Shown here: one piece after another, positions 1-5,409 of the stretch | Position numbering within the stretch: the stretch's first letter is position 1 | Layout: the number at the start of each line of letters is the position of its first letter | NCBI GenBank assembly: GCA_030623125.1 | Contig: JAUXMQ010000101.1 | Location: 1 to 5,409, forward strand | Direction: 5' to 3' | DNA length: 5,409 nucleotides | From: Acidimicrobiia bacterium | GTDB lineage: Bacteria > Actinomycetota > Acidimicrobiia > Spongiisociales > ZC4RG35 | Program-made: the position numbers and the translations under genes | Notes under the pieces: generated by a model | What the model saw: only the letters and a program-made list of their open reading frames with translations | Told to the model about the DNA's origin: nothing | The model's database searches: none

Positions 1-266
1 ACACGCTCGATGAAGCCATCGACCTCATCGAACGGAGTCGGTTCGGTCACTCGGCGATGATCTTCACAGAGAGCGGTGCAACTGCACGCTCGTTTGAGTC
101 GCGTGTCACCGTCGGCAATATCGGCATAAACGTCGGTGTGCCGGCAACGCAGTCATGGGCGACGCTTGGTGGCCTCAAGCAGTCCGCTTACGGCGCCGTG
201 CACGGACGAGGCGAGTCAGTGCTGTTTTTCACCGACCGAAAGATCGTTGCGGAACGGTGGGAATGA
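1..266 (+). CDS. mmsA: Methylmalonate-semialdehyde dehydrogenase (CoA-acylating), C-terminal fragment
   Basis: The 5' part lies outside the window; the reading frame enters at base 3 and stops at TGA 264-266, leaving about 87 C-terminal residues. The fragment has the ending typical of the MmsA branch of the aldehyde dehydrogenase superfamily: a helix like TLDEAIDLIERSRFGHSAMI, then FTESG, then VGNIGINVGVPA, and a final FFTDRKIVAERW close to the usual YTQTKxVxxRW ending. In that family the enzyme oxidises methylmalonate or malonate semialdehyde with NAD and CoA to propionyl-CoA or acetyl-CoA in the cytoplasm, in valine, inositol and beta-alanine catabolism. The catalytic Cys and the NAD site are off the left edge, so activity cannot be judged. 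It is convergent with the minus-strand operon and not co-transcribed with it. Another CoA-dependent or ordinary ALDH is less likely, because the VGNIGINVG segment is characteristic of MmsA. Confidence 0.85.
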   Translation, partial: TLDEAIDLIERSRFGHSAMIFTESGATARSFESRVTVGNIGINVGVPATQSWATLGGLKQSAYGAVHGRGESVLFFTDRKIVAERWE

Positions 267-281
267 TGCACGAGCAGATGC

Positions 282-309
282 CAAGGTGCCGGCAGCCTCC
301 CTCACCTTG
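282..309 (+). terminator. Possible terminator hairpin after the mmsA-like gene
   Basis: CAAGGTG (282-288) and CACCTTG (303-309) form a 7-bp stem with a 14-nt loop, starting 16 nt after the mmsA stop. There is no T-run after it, so it is not a canonical intrinsic terminator. Its position directly behind the gene is the main support. A competing pairing exists between GTGCCGG (286-292) and CCGGCAC (340-346). Confidence 0.28.
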
Positions 310-603
310 TGAATGAGGTAAGAAGCGGTTTCATGGTCTCCGGCACACCCATCTGGCACTGCTGATCAACAAGGGTGTGCATCCGTGCCATCATCGCCTC
401 AAGGCTCGGACACACGAGCGTCAAGGCCGTCTTCGATGTCGACGGACAACTCCATGAAGGCTTCGATCAAGAGGCCGCCAATGGCCCAGCGCCACCCTGG
501 GAAGCTTTGAGATTGACCTCGATGATGGGTCGATAGTGGACATGGTGCCAAATCCATGAAACCCACAATCTGGCAAACTAGCCCTGTGACCAGGACCTTT
601 GCG

Positions 604-640
604 TGGAGCTGAGGATTTGAACCCCTGACCCCTTGACTGC
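604..640 (-). other. Degenerate 3' end of a tRNA or tmRNA (possible att-site scar)
   Basis: On the minus strand this reads as a T-arm and acceptor end: AGGGG (626-622), loop TTCAAAT (621-615), then only CCT (614-612) where CCCCT is needed to pair with AGGGG, then CAGCTCC and discriminator A (611-604). The acceptor half CAGCTCC-A would pair with a 5' GGGGCTG, an end typical of tmRNA and close to tRNA-Ala. No matching 5' acceptor half, D-arm, anticodon arm or tmRNA tag frame is found upstream on this strand, the T-stem lacks two bases, and the next bases are CGC rather than CCA. It is therefore not a functional RNA gene. A 3'-end fragment of this kind is what integrase-mediated insertion into a tRNA or tmRNA gene leaves behind. 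Confidence 0.45.
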
Positions 641-859
641 CAGTTACCTCCGGCACCCGAAATCGCCAATCGCTAGCTGACGCCTCGACCCCTAAATGTG
701 TTATGAAACCTGACTGTTACAGACTTGTGCGTCGTTTCGCCCGGTAGTGCCTAGCTCCCCAAAAACGACCTCCAGGAGTCGCCGACCAAGAAAATCTAGA
801 CTCCCGCAGACCGCACACAATGCCTCCGTTAGGCGTGGGTTCGCTGTCAGCTGTTCCGG

Positions 860-875
860 TTTGAGTGGGCTCAAA
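860..875. repeat. Short perfect hairpin
   Basis: TTTGAG (860-865) and CTCAAA (870-875) form a 6-bp stem closed by the 4-nt loop TGGG. A seventh G-T pair is possible on the plus strand. It lies in the gene-poor region with no adjacent T-run and no known role. Chance occurrence is possible. Confidence 0.3.
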
Positions 876-901
876 TGAGGATTGGACTCAGCCGTTTCTG
901 G

Positions 902-948
902 GGCTTGTTGCAACCCTCGGGAGCAGCAAGCCGAAGAACCTCTTCCGG
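902..948 (+). repeat. Two adjacent stem-loops
   Basis: First stem: 902-911 pairs with 923-932 over 10 positions (nine Watson-Crick plus one T-G), with an 11-nt loop that itself contains CCC/GGG. Second stem: GAAGA (933-937) pairs with TCTTC (941-945) over a 3-nt loop. It can be extended by CC (931-932) with GG (947-948) across a bulged C, though 931-932 are shared with the first stem, so the extension competes with it. The T-G pair becomes an A-C mismatch in the opposite strand, so the fold is better as a plus-strand RNA. It could be a factor-dependent terminator, a barrier between the convergent units, or part of an attachment region. No T-run follows. Confidence 0.4.
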
Positions 949-984
949 GAGTTCAGGTCTAGCCTGTGAGGAGAACTTCTGCAG

Positions 985-1020
985 CGTCATGACGTCATGA
1001 TGCATCAAGAACCATCATGA
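985..1020. repeat. Tandem CGTCATGA repeat plus inverted repeat
   Basis: CGTCATGA occurs twice in direct tandem (985-992 and 993-1000). The second copy runs into TCATGATG (995-1002), which is the exact inverse of CATCATGA (1013-1020), giving an 8-bp stem with a 10-nt loop. The first copy also contains the palindrome TCATGA. Repeated and dyad-symmetric blocks of this kind resemble a protein-binding site, but it lies downstream of both flanking genes, where an operator would be unexpected. It sits about 80 bases beyond the aminotransferase stop. Confidence 0.45.
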
Positions 1021-1030
1021 TGCCCACATC

Positions 1031-1045
1031 TCCACACCCTGTGGA
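1031..1045 (-). terminator. Possible hairpin downstream of the catabolic operon
   Basis: TCCACA (1031-1036) and TGTGGA (1040-1045) form a perfect 6-bp stem with a 3-nt loop, about 58 bases after the aminotransferase stop in the direction of transcription. The stem is compact, but the bases that follow on the minus strand are not a T-run. If it ends the operon transcript, it does so weakly or with Rho. Confidence 0.27.
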
Positions 1046-1102
1046 CCCCACCGTCGACATCCTCAACCGAGCCGGTGCTGGTGGAGTTGTAAGGGCTGAT
1101 GA

Positions 1103-2275
1103 TCAAACAGACTCCAGAAAGCGCTCGATTCGGCTCATGGCCTCCTCTAACACTTCGAGGCCAGCCGCACATGAGATGCGGATGTGTCCGGCTCCTCCGT
1201 CACCGAAGCTCGTCCCCGCAACCACCGCGACATCAGCTTGGTCGAGCAAGCGGTCCTGGATCTCCTTGGAAGTCAATCCTGTGTCTGAGATGTTGGGGAA
1301 GACGTAGAAAGCTCCTCCGGGTTGCTTGCATCTGACACCATGGAGATCATCCAGGGCGCTGGCGGTGTAGCTGGTGCGTTCGTCGAAGGCATTCACCATT
1401 TCGATCACTGCGTCCTGCGGCCCGCGAAGCGCCTCAACAGCCGCAACCTGGACTGCCGCGTTTGCGCAAGAGTTGCTGTTGATCTGGAGAAGCTCGGCCC
1501 CTCCGATCAGCGACGCCGGCCATAGCCCCCATCCGATGCGCCACCCGGTCATCGCCCACGTCTTGCTCCACCCGTTAAGGAGAATGAGACGGTCGCGGAG
1601 CGATTCATACTCGAGGAGACTCACGTGCTCTGTATCGCCAAAAACGATCCTCGAGTAGATCTCGTCGGACATGACATAGACGTCAGGATGGTCAGCGAGA
1701 CCGGCGACGAGTATGTCGATTTCGGAGCGTCCCAAGATCCCACCCGTCGGGTTGGCCGGGCTGTTGAGGATGATCAGCCGAGTCCGTTCGTTCACCTGAC
1801 TCAGAACCTGCTCGGGATCGAAACTGAATCCATTGGTCTCTTCCAATGGGATAGGTATGGCGGTGGCTCCCGAAAACTCGACCATCGAACGATATATGGG
1901 AAATCCCGGGTCGGGGTACATGACCTCTACACCGGGCTCGCCAAGCATGAGTAGCGCAAAGAACATGGTCGGCTTTCCGCCGGGCACGATCATCACATGG
2001 TTCGGATCGACTTCGACGCCTTGGCGATTCTGGATATCCCAAACGACCGCCTCACGGAGCTCGGCAAGCCCGATTACCGGGGTGTAGCCATGCCATCCAT
2101 CGGCAAGTGCCTGTCGTCCTGCCTCGACGATGTTTTCGGGCGTGCGAAAATCGGGAGCGCCAACACCGAGGTTGATAACGGGCCGTCCCTGAGCTTTGAG
2201 AGCCTCGGCTCGACCCAGTACCTCCAACGCAGACTCAGTGCCCAATCGGAACATGCGTTCCGTCAGATGGGTCAC
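1103..2275 (-). CDS. Class I/II pyridoxal-phosphate aminotransferase
   Basis: This is a fold-type I aminotransferase (390 aa, typical length) that should move an amino group between an amino acid and a 2-oxo acid in the cytoplasm. Numbering is from the GTG start at 2275. Visible landmarks are the substrate-loop motif GVGAPDF (about 37-43), Y64 in HGYTP, NSPANPTGG with N175, the cofactor-contacting VMSDEIYS with D204 and Y207, the Schiff-base lysine K238 in NGWSKTWAMTGWRIGW, and R366 in IRIS, which binds the substrate carboxylate. All catalytic residues are present. The frame is open back to a GTG at 2344, but the start at 2275 is preferred. It overlaps the upstream gene's TGA as GTGA, and the protein then begins THLTERMFRLGTESAL, where related proteins begin. 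It is the last gene of the operon. The specificity is not determinable; aspartate-, arginine- or other amino-acid-specific roles are all possible. Confidence 0.9.
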   Translation of the reverse strand: MTHLTERMFRLGTESALEVLGRAEALKAQGRPVINLGVGAPDFRTPENIVEAGRQALADGWHGYTPVIGLAELREAVVWDIQNRQGVEVDPNHVMIVPGGKPTMFFALLMLGEPGVEVMYPDPGFPIYRSMVEFSGATAIPIPLEETNGFSFDPEQVLSQVNERTRLIILNSPANPTGGILGRSEIDILVAGLADHPDVYVMSDEIYSRIVFGDTEHVSLLEYESLRDRLILLNGWSKTWAMTGWRIGWGLWPASLIGGAELLQINSNSCANAAVQVAAVEALRGPQDAVIEMVNAFDERTSYTASALDDLHGVRCKQPGGAFYVFPNISDTGLTSKEIQDRLLDQADVAVVAGTSFGDGGAGHIRISCAAGLEVLEEAMSRIERFLESV

Positions 2276-3465
2276 GACCCCGACCCGTCCAGCAGTCCTC
2301 GGTGGTGGAGGCTGGTCATCAACGACCGAATTCCGAAGGCCCACGGTTCAACCTCGTGGGCGAGGTTCACCCGGTTTACCAATGTGCCCAGCAGGGGGCT
2401 GCTGATACTCACGATGTCGCCAATGTGATGAGTGAAACCCTGTCCCGGTGCTCCACGGTCCTGCGTCGGGGCGAACATCGTCCCTGATAAAAGCACCACA
2501 CCGTCCGGGTAATGGTGGTGTCCACCGATCGTCTGGCCCATCAGATCGGCGATGTCGCGGCTGATCAACTCCAGAGAGCTCTCCCCCCGGAGCTCGAAAC
2601 CGTCGCTCCCGACTACCTCGAGCCCAATCACTGCCTGCCGGGCGTGGTCGATGTTGAAGCTGTCATCAAAGAGCCTCAGAAACGGACCGATCGCACACGC
2701 TGCGTTGTTGTCCTTCGCTTTCCCCAACAGAAGCGCACTACGACCTTCGATGTCACGAAGGTTGACATCATTGGCCAGGGACACGCCAACGATCTCGCCC
2801 CGTGCATTGGCAAAGATGGCCAACTCTGGCTCCGGGTTGTTCCACTCCGACTCCTCGAGGACGCCCACCTCCGAACCCGTCCCCACGGACGAGAGTGGTG
2901 CCGCCTTGGTGAAGACCTCTGCGTCGGGACCGATCCCCACTTCGAGATACTGCGACCAGGCGCCGCGTTCGATGAGCCGCTCCTTCAGCTGGAGAGCCAT
3001 CTCGGAGCCGGGCTGGATCTCGCCGAGGTCGGCCCCGATTATCTCAACGACTTCCTCCCGAATCGTGTCGGCCTTCGCCTTGTCGCCCCCAGCCTGCTCT
3101 TCGATTACCCGCTCCAGCAAACTGGCGGCAAACGTCACCCCACTGGCCTTGACCGGCTGCAAATCGACCGGAGCCAACAACCAGGGAGTGCCCGACTCCC
3201 TGAGATCGAAGGCACTGTTGGCTAGAATCACTTCGATCTCACCCAGGGATTTCCCGCCCGACACATGCTCCAGCGGGTCATCCGAGTTGATCAGATCCGT
3301 GATGGTGGGAGCGGAAGCAGAGATGTCGTAGATGACACCGTCCCGGATAGACACGACTGACGGCCCAACCTCCGGGGGCAGCCAGACGCGTCCAATGAGT
3401 GTCGAGCGTTCGGAGTCCTCGGGAAGGGATATCTCAGGCTTCAGCTTGGCGTCGAGAACCCTCAA
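2272..3465 (-). CDS. FAH-family 2-keto-3-deoxy-sugar-acid dehydratase-like protein
   Basis: This is a fumarylacetoacetate-hydrolase-fold protein of about 397 aa. It resembles the long-form family members that dehydrate 2-keto-3-deoxy-pentonates to alpha-ketoglutarate semialdehyde (XylX-like), rather than true FAH. The N-terminal domain has LPEDS and LIGRVWLPPEVGPSVV (about 14-38). The core has GVTFAASLLERVIEEQ (about 109-124), WSQYLEVGIGPDAE, the metal-ligand pattern EPE (E212, E214) with D233 in SLANDVNLRD, the GRSALLLGKAKDNN segment, LLSGTMFAP (about 326-333) and GQGFTHHIGD. No ATG opens the frame, which runs back to 3576 inside the upstream gene. I chose TTG at 3465 because it overlaps that gene's stop as TTGA and leaves a normal N-terminus; CTG at 3444 is an alternative. 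The gene is coupled to the aldehyde dehydrogenase upstream, whose expected substrate is this enzyme's expected product. The substrate sugar acid is inferred, not shown. Confidence 0.87.
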   Translation of the reverse strand: MRVLDAKLKPEISLPEDSERSTLIGRVWLPPEVGPSVVSIRDGVIYDISASAPTITDLINSDDPLEHVSGGKSLGEIEVILANSAFDLRESGTPWLLAPVDLQPVKASGVTFAASLLERVIEEQAGGDKAKADTIREEVVEIIGADLGEIQPGSEMALQLKERLIERGAWSQYLEVGIGPDAEVFTKAAPLSSVGTGSEVGVLEESEWNNPEPELAIFANARGEIVGVSLANDVNLRDIEGRSALLLGKAKDNNAACAIGPFLRLFDDSFNIDHARQAVIGLEVVGSDGFELRGESSLELISRDIADLMGQTIGGHHHYPDGVVLLSGTMFAPTQDRGAPGQGFTHHIGDIVSISSPLLGTLVNRVNLAHEVEPWAFGIRSLMTSLHHRGLLDGSGS

Positions 3466-5024
3466 CTCAGATCGTCTGTCGACCAGTTGCCGTCGATGAA
3501 TCTCCACATCGACCCTGTCGGGTTTTTGTTGCGAAGCGGAGCCGGCAGTCGGTGTTCCATCACGTTGTCGTAGCAATACAAGGCCGCGAAGCGATGGATG
3601 GAGGCTGGAATCCCGACCGCTGTGAAGCCAGGGTGCCCGGTCGCCGGGTAGGGGCCTCCATGATTCATGGAGGGCACGACGGCGAGCCCGGTGGGCATCT
3701 TGTCGTTGAGAAGCCTCCCAACTCGAGGCCGCAGATCCGCCGCGACCATTGCATAGGCCGCCTCATCGGAAGGGTCCGAGTAGATCCCACCGGTCAGATT
3801 CCCCTCCATGGCCGCAGCCACAGCAGCCATCTCTTCGGGACTGTCCGCCCGGATCAGCAGAGAGACCGGACCGAATACCTCGGTTTGGAGGGCCGTGGCG
3901 TCATCGAGGAACTCGGGCGCCGTGATGGCGAGCAATGTGTTCTCGAATGCGAACCGATCACCTTCGACGAGGCCGCCACCTACCATCAGGTCGGCACCGT
4001 GCTTCTCGAGGATCGCCACACCGTCGCCGAGATGCCCGGGTTCACCCAGAAGGGTTTCGGCCTCTCCCTGACCAAACAGCTCCCCTGCTTTCTTGACGAA
4101 CCGATCTCCCGCCTCTCCGGTGGGGACGACGACGAACCCCGGATTGGTGCAGTACTGACCGGCCCCCAATGTGCACGATGCATAGAAGTCAGCTGCAATC
4201 GCCTCACCCCTCGCCTCGAGGGCTCCCTCGAGCAGGAACACCGGGTTGACGCTGCCCAATTCGAGGTAGATGGGGACGCCGGCGCCATCGGCGGCTTGCT
4301 TGAGTGCCAGACCGCCTCTCTTGCTCCCAGTGAAACCGACCGCACCGACCCGCTCATCCGAAACGAAAGTCAGACCATCCTCTCCACGGACCCGGTAGAT
4401 GAACTGGACCAAAGATGCAGGGACACCACTGGAGCCGATGGCCTCGACTGCCGCCTCGGCAAGGTACCGGGTTGTTCCCGGATGGCCGGGGTTGGCCTTG
4501 GCAATAACCGGGTTTCCCGCTGCGATGGCCGCGGCGAAGTCACCGCCAGCAACGCCATTGAACGCGATTGGGAAATTGTTGGGCCCAAAGACGATCACTG
4601 GCTTATCCAAGGGTGCATACATCGAGCGGACATTGGACGCCGTGTCCACCGTGGCCGTCACCCACGACCCATCACGAACGGCTCTTGCTGCTTGTCGCAG
4701 CTGATCGGTTGTGCGGGCCAGTTCGGCCTCGAGACGCGGACTGCTCGGCAAGCCGGTCTCATCGTGAGCGGTGTCGACAATCCTTCTCTTGTCGGCGTCG
4801 ATGGCGTCGGCGTAGTCATCGAGGAAGTCGGCGATGACTACGGCCGGAACATCACGAAGCTGACGGGACGCGTCAACGCCCGCATCGAGAGCCGCTTCGA
4901 CGTCTGCCATCGAAGAGACCGGGAAGGATCTGTCGATTGCCCTTCCTTCGTTGGGATTGAGGGCCACAAATGAGTCAACTGACTCCGACTGCCGCCACTC
5001 ACCACCAATCAATACCGGTTCCAA
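3462..5024 (-). CDS. Alpha-ketoglutarate-semialdehyde (2,5-dioxopentanoate) dehydrogenase-type ALDH
   Basis: This NAD(P)-dependent aldehyde dehydrogenase of 520 aa has a length and wording matching the KGSADH subfamily of about 520 residues, which oxidises alpha-ketoglutarate semialdehyde to alpha-ketoglutarate in sugar-acid and hydroxyproline catabolism. Landmarks are the N-terminal LIGGEW, the subfamily motif FGPNNFPIAFNGVAGGDFA (146-164) with oxyanion Asn150, cofactor Lys176 in VIAKANPGHPGTT, the FTGS turn (231-234), general base Glu255 in LELGSVNP, nucleophile Cys292 in LGAGQYCTNPG, EVFGP (382-386), and the late HGGPYPATGHP and CYDNV segments. All catalytic residues are intact. The start is TTG 5024, with GGGGG at 5034-5030 as a Shine-Dalgarno-like site and an in-frame stop just upstream at 5039-5037; TTG 5012 is the only close alternative. 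It lies 51 bp after the TPP gene and overlaps the dehydratase by 4 bp. Oxidation of another aldehyde made by the TPP enzyme cannot be excluded. Confidence 0.9.
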   Translation of the reverse strand: MEPVLIGGEWRQSESVDSFVALNPNEGRAIDRSFPVSSMADVEAALDAGVDASRQLRDVPAVVIADFLDDYADAIDADKRRIVDTAHDETGLPSSPRLEAELARTTDQLRQAARAVRDGSWVTATVDTASNVRSMYAPLDKPVIVFGPNNFPIAFNGVAGGDFAAAIAAGNPVIAKANPGHPGTTRYLAEAAVEAIGSSGVPASLVQFIYRVRGEDGLTFVSDERVGAVGFTGSKRGGLALKQAADGAGVPIYLELGSVNPVFLLEGALEARGEAIAADFYASCTLGAGQYCTNPGFVVVPTGEAGDRFVKKAGELFGQGEAETLLGEPGHLGDGVAILEKHGADLMVGGGLVEGDRFAFENTLLAITAPEFLDDATALQTEVFGPVSLLIRADSPEEMAAVAAAMEGNLTGGIYSDPSDEAAYAMVAADLRPRVGRLLNDKMPTGLAVVPSMNHGGPYPATGHPGFTAVGIPASIHRFAALYCYDNVMEHRLPAPLRNKNPTGSMWRFIDGNWSTDDLS

Positions 5025-5029
5025 GAAAA

Positions 5030-5034
5030 CCCCC
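5030..5034 (-). promoter_or_regulatory. Shine-Dalgarno-like site for the TTG-started aldehyde dehydrogenase
   Basis: On the minus strand GGGGG (5034-5030) sits five bases before TTG 5024, and an in-frame TGA at 5039-5037 rules out a longer N-terminus. This decides the start in the absence of an ATG. The match to AGGAGG is only partial. Confidence 0.35.
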
Positions 5035-5051
5035 GATCAGCCAGGTGTGTT

Positions 5052-5095
5052 CGAATGCTTGCGAGGTGGACAGTACTAAGACGAATGCTTACGAG
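5052..5095. repeat. Imperfect 14-bp direct repeat, 30-bp spacing
   Basis: CGAATGCTTGCGAG (5052-5065) and CGAATGCTTACGAG (5082-5095) match at 13 of 14 positions and are exactly 30 bases apart. One copy encodes the last residues of the TPP enzyme; the other lies just past its stop codon in the same frame (RKHS in both). This fits a local in-frame duplication around the stop or a two-site binding element. Confidence 0.5.
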
Positions 5096-5409
5096 CTTCC
5101 GCATCGGAACGCTCACCGCTCATGGTCGTTGTGGGCGTCACCTGCTCTGGATCGAGGCGAAGATCAAGGAGTGACGCGACGTCCGCATCCAGGCATCGCT
5201 CGAAGGCATCCGCGAAGTCTTCGGTCCGCTCCACCAGCTCCGCATGGGCACCGAAGGAACGAGCCAACTGGACGAAGTCTGGGTTGACCCGCTCCGAGCC
5301 AAAAACGCGACCGGGGTAATGCCTTTCCGGATGCATTCTCATGGTGGCCAACATTCCGTTGTCAACGAGAAGAATGATCGGATCGCGGCCATGCTGCATG
5401 GCCACGGCC
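5076..5409 (-). CDS. Thiamine-diphosphate-dependent enzyme (acetolactate synthase / 2-oxo acid decarboxylase family), C-terminal fragment
   Basis: The gene enters from the right edge, so its N-terminal and central domains and true start are missing; about 110 residues up to TAG 5078-5076 remain. They match the end of the TPP-binding PP domain of the acetolactate synthase, glyoxylate carboligase and 2-oxo acid decarboxylase superfamily (usually about 550 aa). IILLVDNGMLATMRMH corresponds to the second half of the GDG...NN cofactor motif, with the Mg-binding Asn kept. It is followed by ERHYPGRVFGSERVNPDF, the LARSFGAHAE helix, ERTEDFADAFERCL and LLDLRLDPEQVTP. Such enzymes cleave or join carbon bonds next to a 2-oxo group, for example decarboxylating a 2-oxo acid to an aldehyde. 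It is the most upstream visible operon member, 51 bp before an aldehyde dehydrogenase, which would suit a decarboxylase, but the substrate-specifying part is not in the window. Confidence 0.85.
   Translation of the reverse strand, partial: AVAMQHGRDPIILLVDNGMLATMRMHPERHYPGRVFGSERVNPDFVQLARSFGAHAELVERTEDFADAFERCLDADVASLLDLRLDPEQVTPTTTMSGERSDAEARKHSS

Larger units (their letters stand above)
267..1102. other. Long gene-poor convergent intergenic region with remnants
   Basis: There are 836 bases between the stop of the mmsA-like gene and the stop of the aminotransferase, with no ORF that I recognise. The open frames present (for example minus 399-656 and 701-913) are short, have no family signature and are not preceded by clear ribosome binding sites. 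What can be seen is a short hairpin just after the mmsA stop (282-309), protein-like stretches in three minus frames at 302-550, a tRNA/tmRNA 3'-end remnant at 604-640, hairpins at 860-875, 902-948 and 1031-1045, and a repeat cluster at 985-1020. Two convergent operons in a compact genome are usually separated by far less. I infer an old insertion/deletion site. Confidence 0.6.

Noticed and set aside
399..913. Minus-strand short frames (399-656, 421-669, 701-913) as genes
   Set aside because: Two of them run across the tRNA-like remnant (translated as SQGVRGSNPQLH, a common artefact of RNA-gene ends). None has a convincing start or a known domain.
604..1000. A complete tmRNA or tRNA gene ending at 604
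   Set aside because: I found no 5' GGGGCTG-type acceptor half, no D-arm or anticodon arm, and no tag-peptide frame upstream on the minus strand, and the T-stem is incomplete.
1031..1045. DnaA box or replication origin at TCCACA/TGTGGA
   Set aside because: Only a half-match to TTATCCACA, no cluster of boxes, no AT-rich segment and no origin-associated genes.
2276..2344. N-terminal extension of the aminotransferase to GTG 2344
   Set aside because: The extra 23 residues (proline-rich, inside the dehydratase 3' end) do not resemble the family N-terminus; the GTGA junction start is better supported.
2512..3331. Two overlapping plus-strand frames of 237 and 259 codons
   Set aside because: Both are shadows of the FAH-family gene on the minus strand, with no family signature.
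3466..3576. N-terminal extension of the FAH-family protein to TTG 3576
   Set aside because: It would lie entirely within the aldehyde dehydrogenase coding region; its sequence is not like the family and the TTGA overlap gives a better start.
3399..4973. A 524-codon plus-strand open frame
   Set aside because: It is antisense to the aldehyde dehydrogenase, which carries all its family motifs on the minus strand. Its translation has no recognisable domain and is rich in R, G and D in the way shadow frames of GC-rich genes are.
1..5409. CRISPR array, insertion sequence or defence system
   Set aside because: No regularly spaced repeats of the right length, no transposase or integrase motif and no defence-type domain is present; all intact genes are metabolic.

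Overview
The window is GC-rich bacterial DNA with densely packed catabolic genes, 4-base overlaps between genes and TTG/GTG starts. This, with the protein wording, would fit an actinobacterium or a similar high-GC soil or marine lineage. No rRNA or other taxonomic marker is present, so this is only an impression.

Layout. Positions 1-266 (+) hold the 3' end of a CoA-acylating methylmalonate-semialdehyde dehydrogenase-type gene (mmsA-like) that begins outside the window. Positions 267-1102 are an unusually long gap, over 800 bases, between two convergent transcription units. I see no intact gene in it. It holds several inverted repeats, a damaged 3' end of a tRNA or tmRNA (604-640, minus), and a stretch (302-550) that reads protein-like in three successive minus frames, as a decayed gene might. 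From 1103 to the right edge everything lies on the minus strand and looks like one operon. In transcription order it contains: the C-terminal end of a thiamine-diphosphate (TPP) enzyme (5076-5409), an alpha-ketoglutarate-semialdehyde-type aldehyde dehydrogenase (3462-5024), a fumarylacetoacetate-hydrolase-fold protein of the 2-keto-3-deoxy-sugar-acid dehydratase type (2272-3465), and a class I/II PLP aminotransferase (1103-2275).

How the genes may work together. The FAH-fold dehydratase and the aldehyde dehydrogenase are the two lower steps of the non-phosphorylative (Weimberg-type) pentose acid route: 2-keto-3-deoxy-pentonate to alpha-ketoglutarate semialdehyde to alpha-ketoglutarate. The TPP enzyme and the aminotransferase do not belong to the textbook route. 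They suggest either an amino acid or amino sugar acid that is transaminated and decarboxylated before oxidation, or a side branch that uses alpha-ketoglutarate as amino acceptor. The flanking mmsA-like gene handles another semialdehyde. The exact substrate cannot be read from this window.

The most notable points are the operon composition, the translationally coupled junctions in which no visible start codon is ATG, and the scar-like intergenic region. I found no CRISPR array, insertion sequence, defence system or clearly new system.
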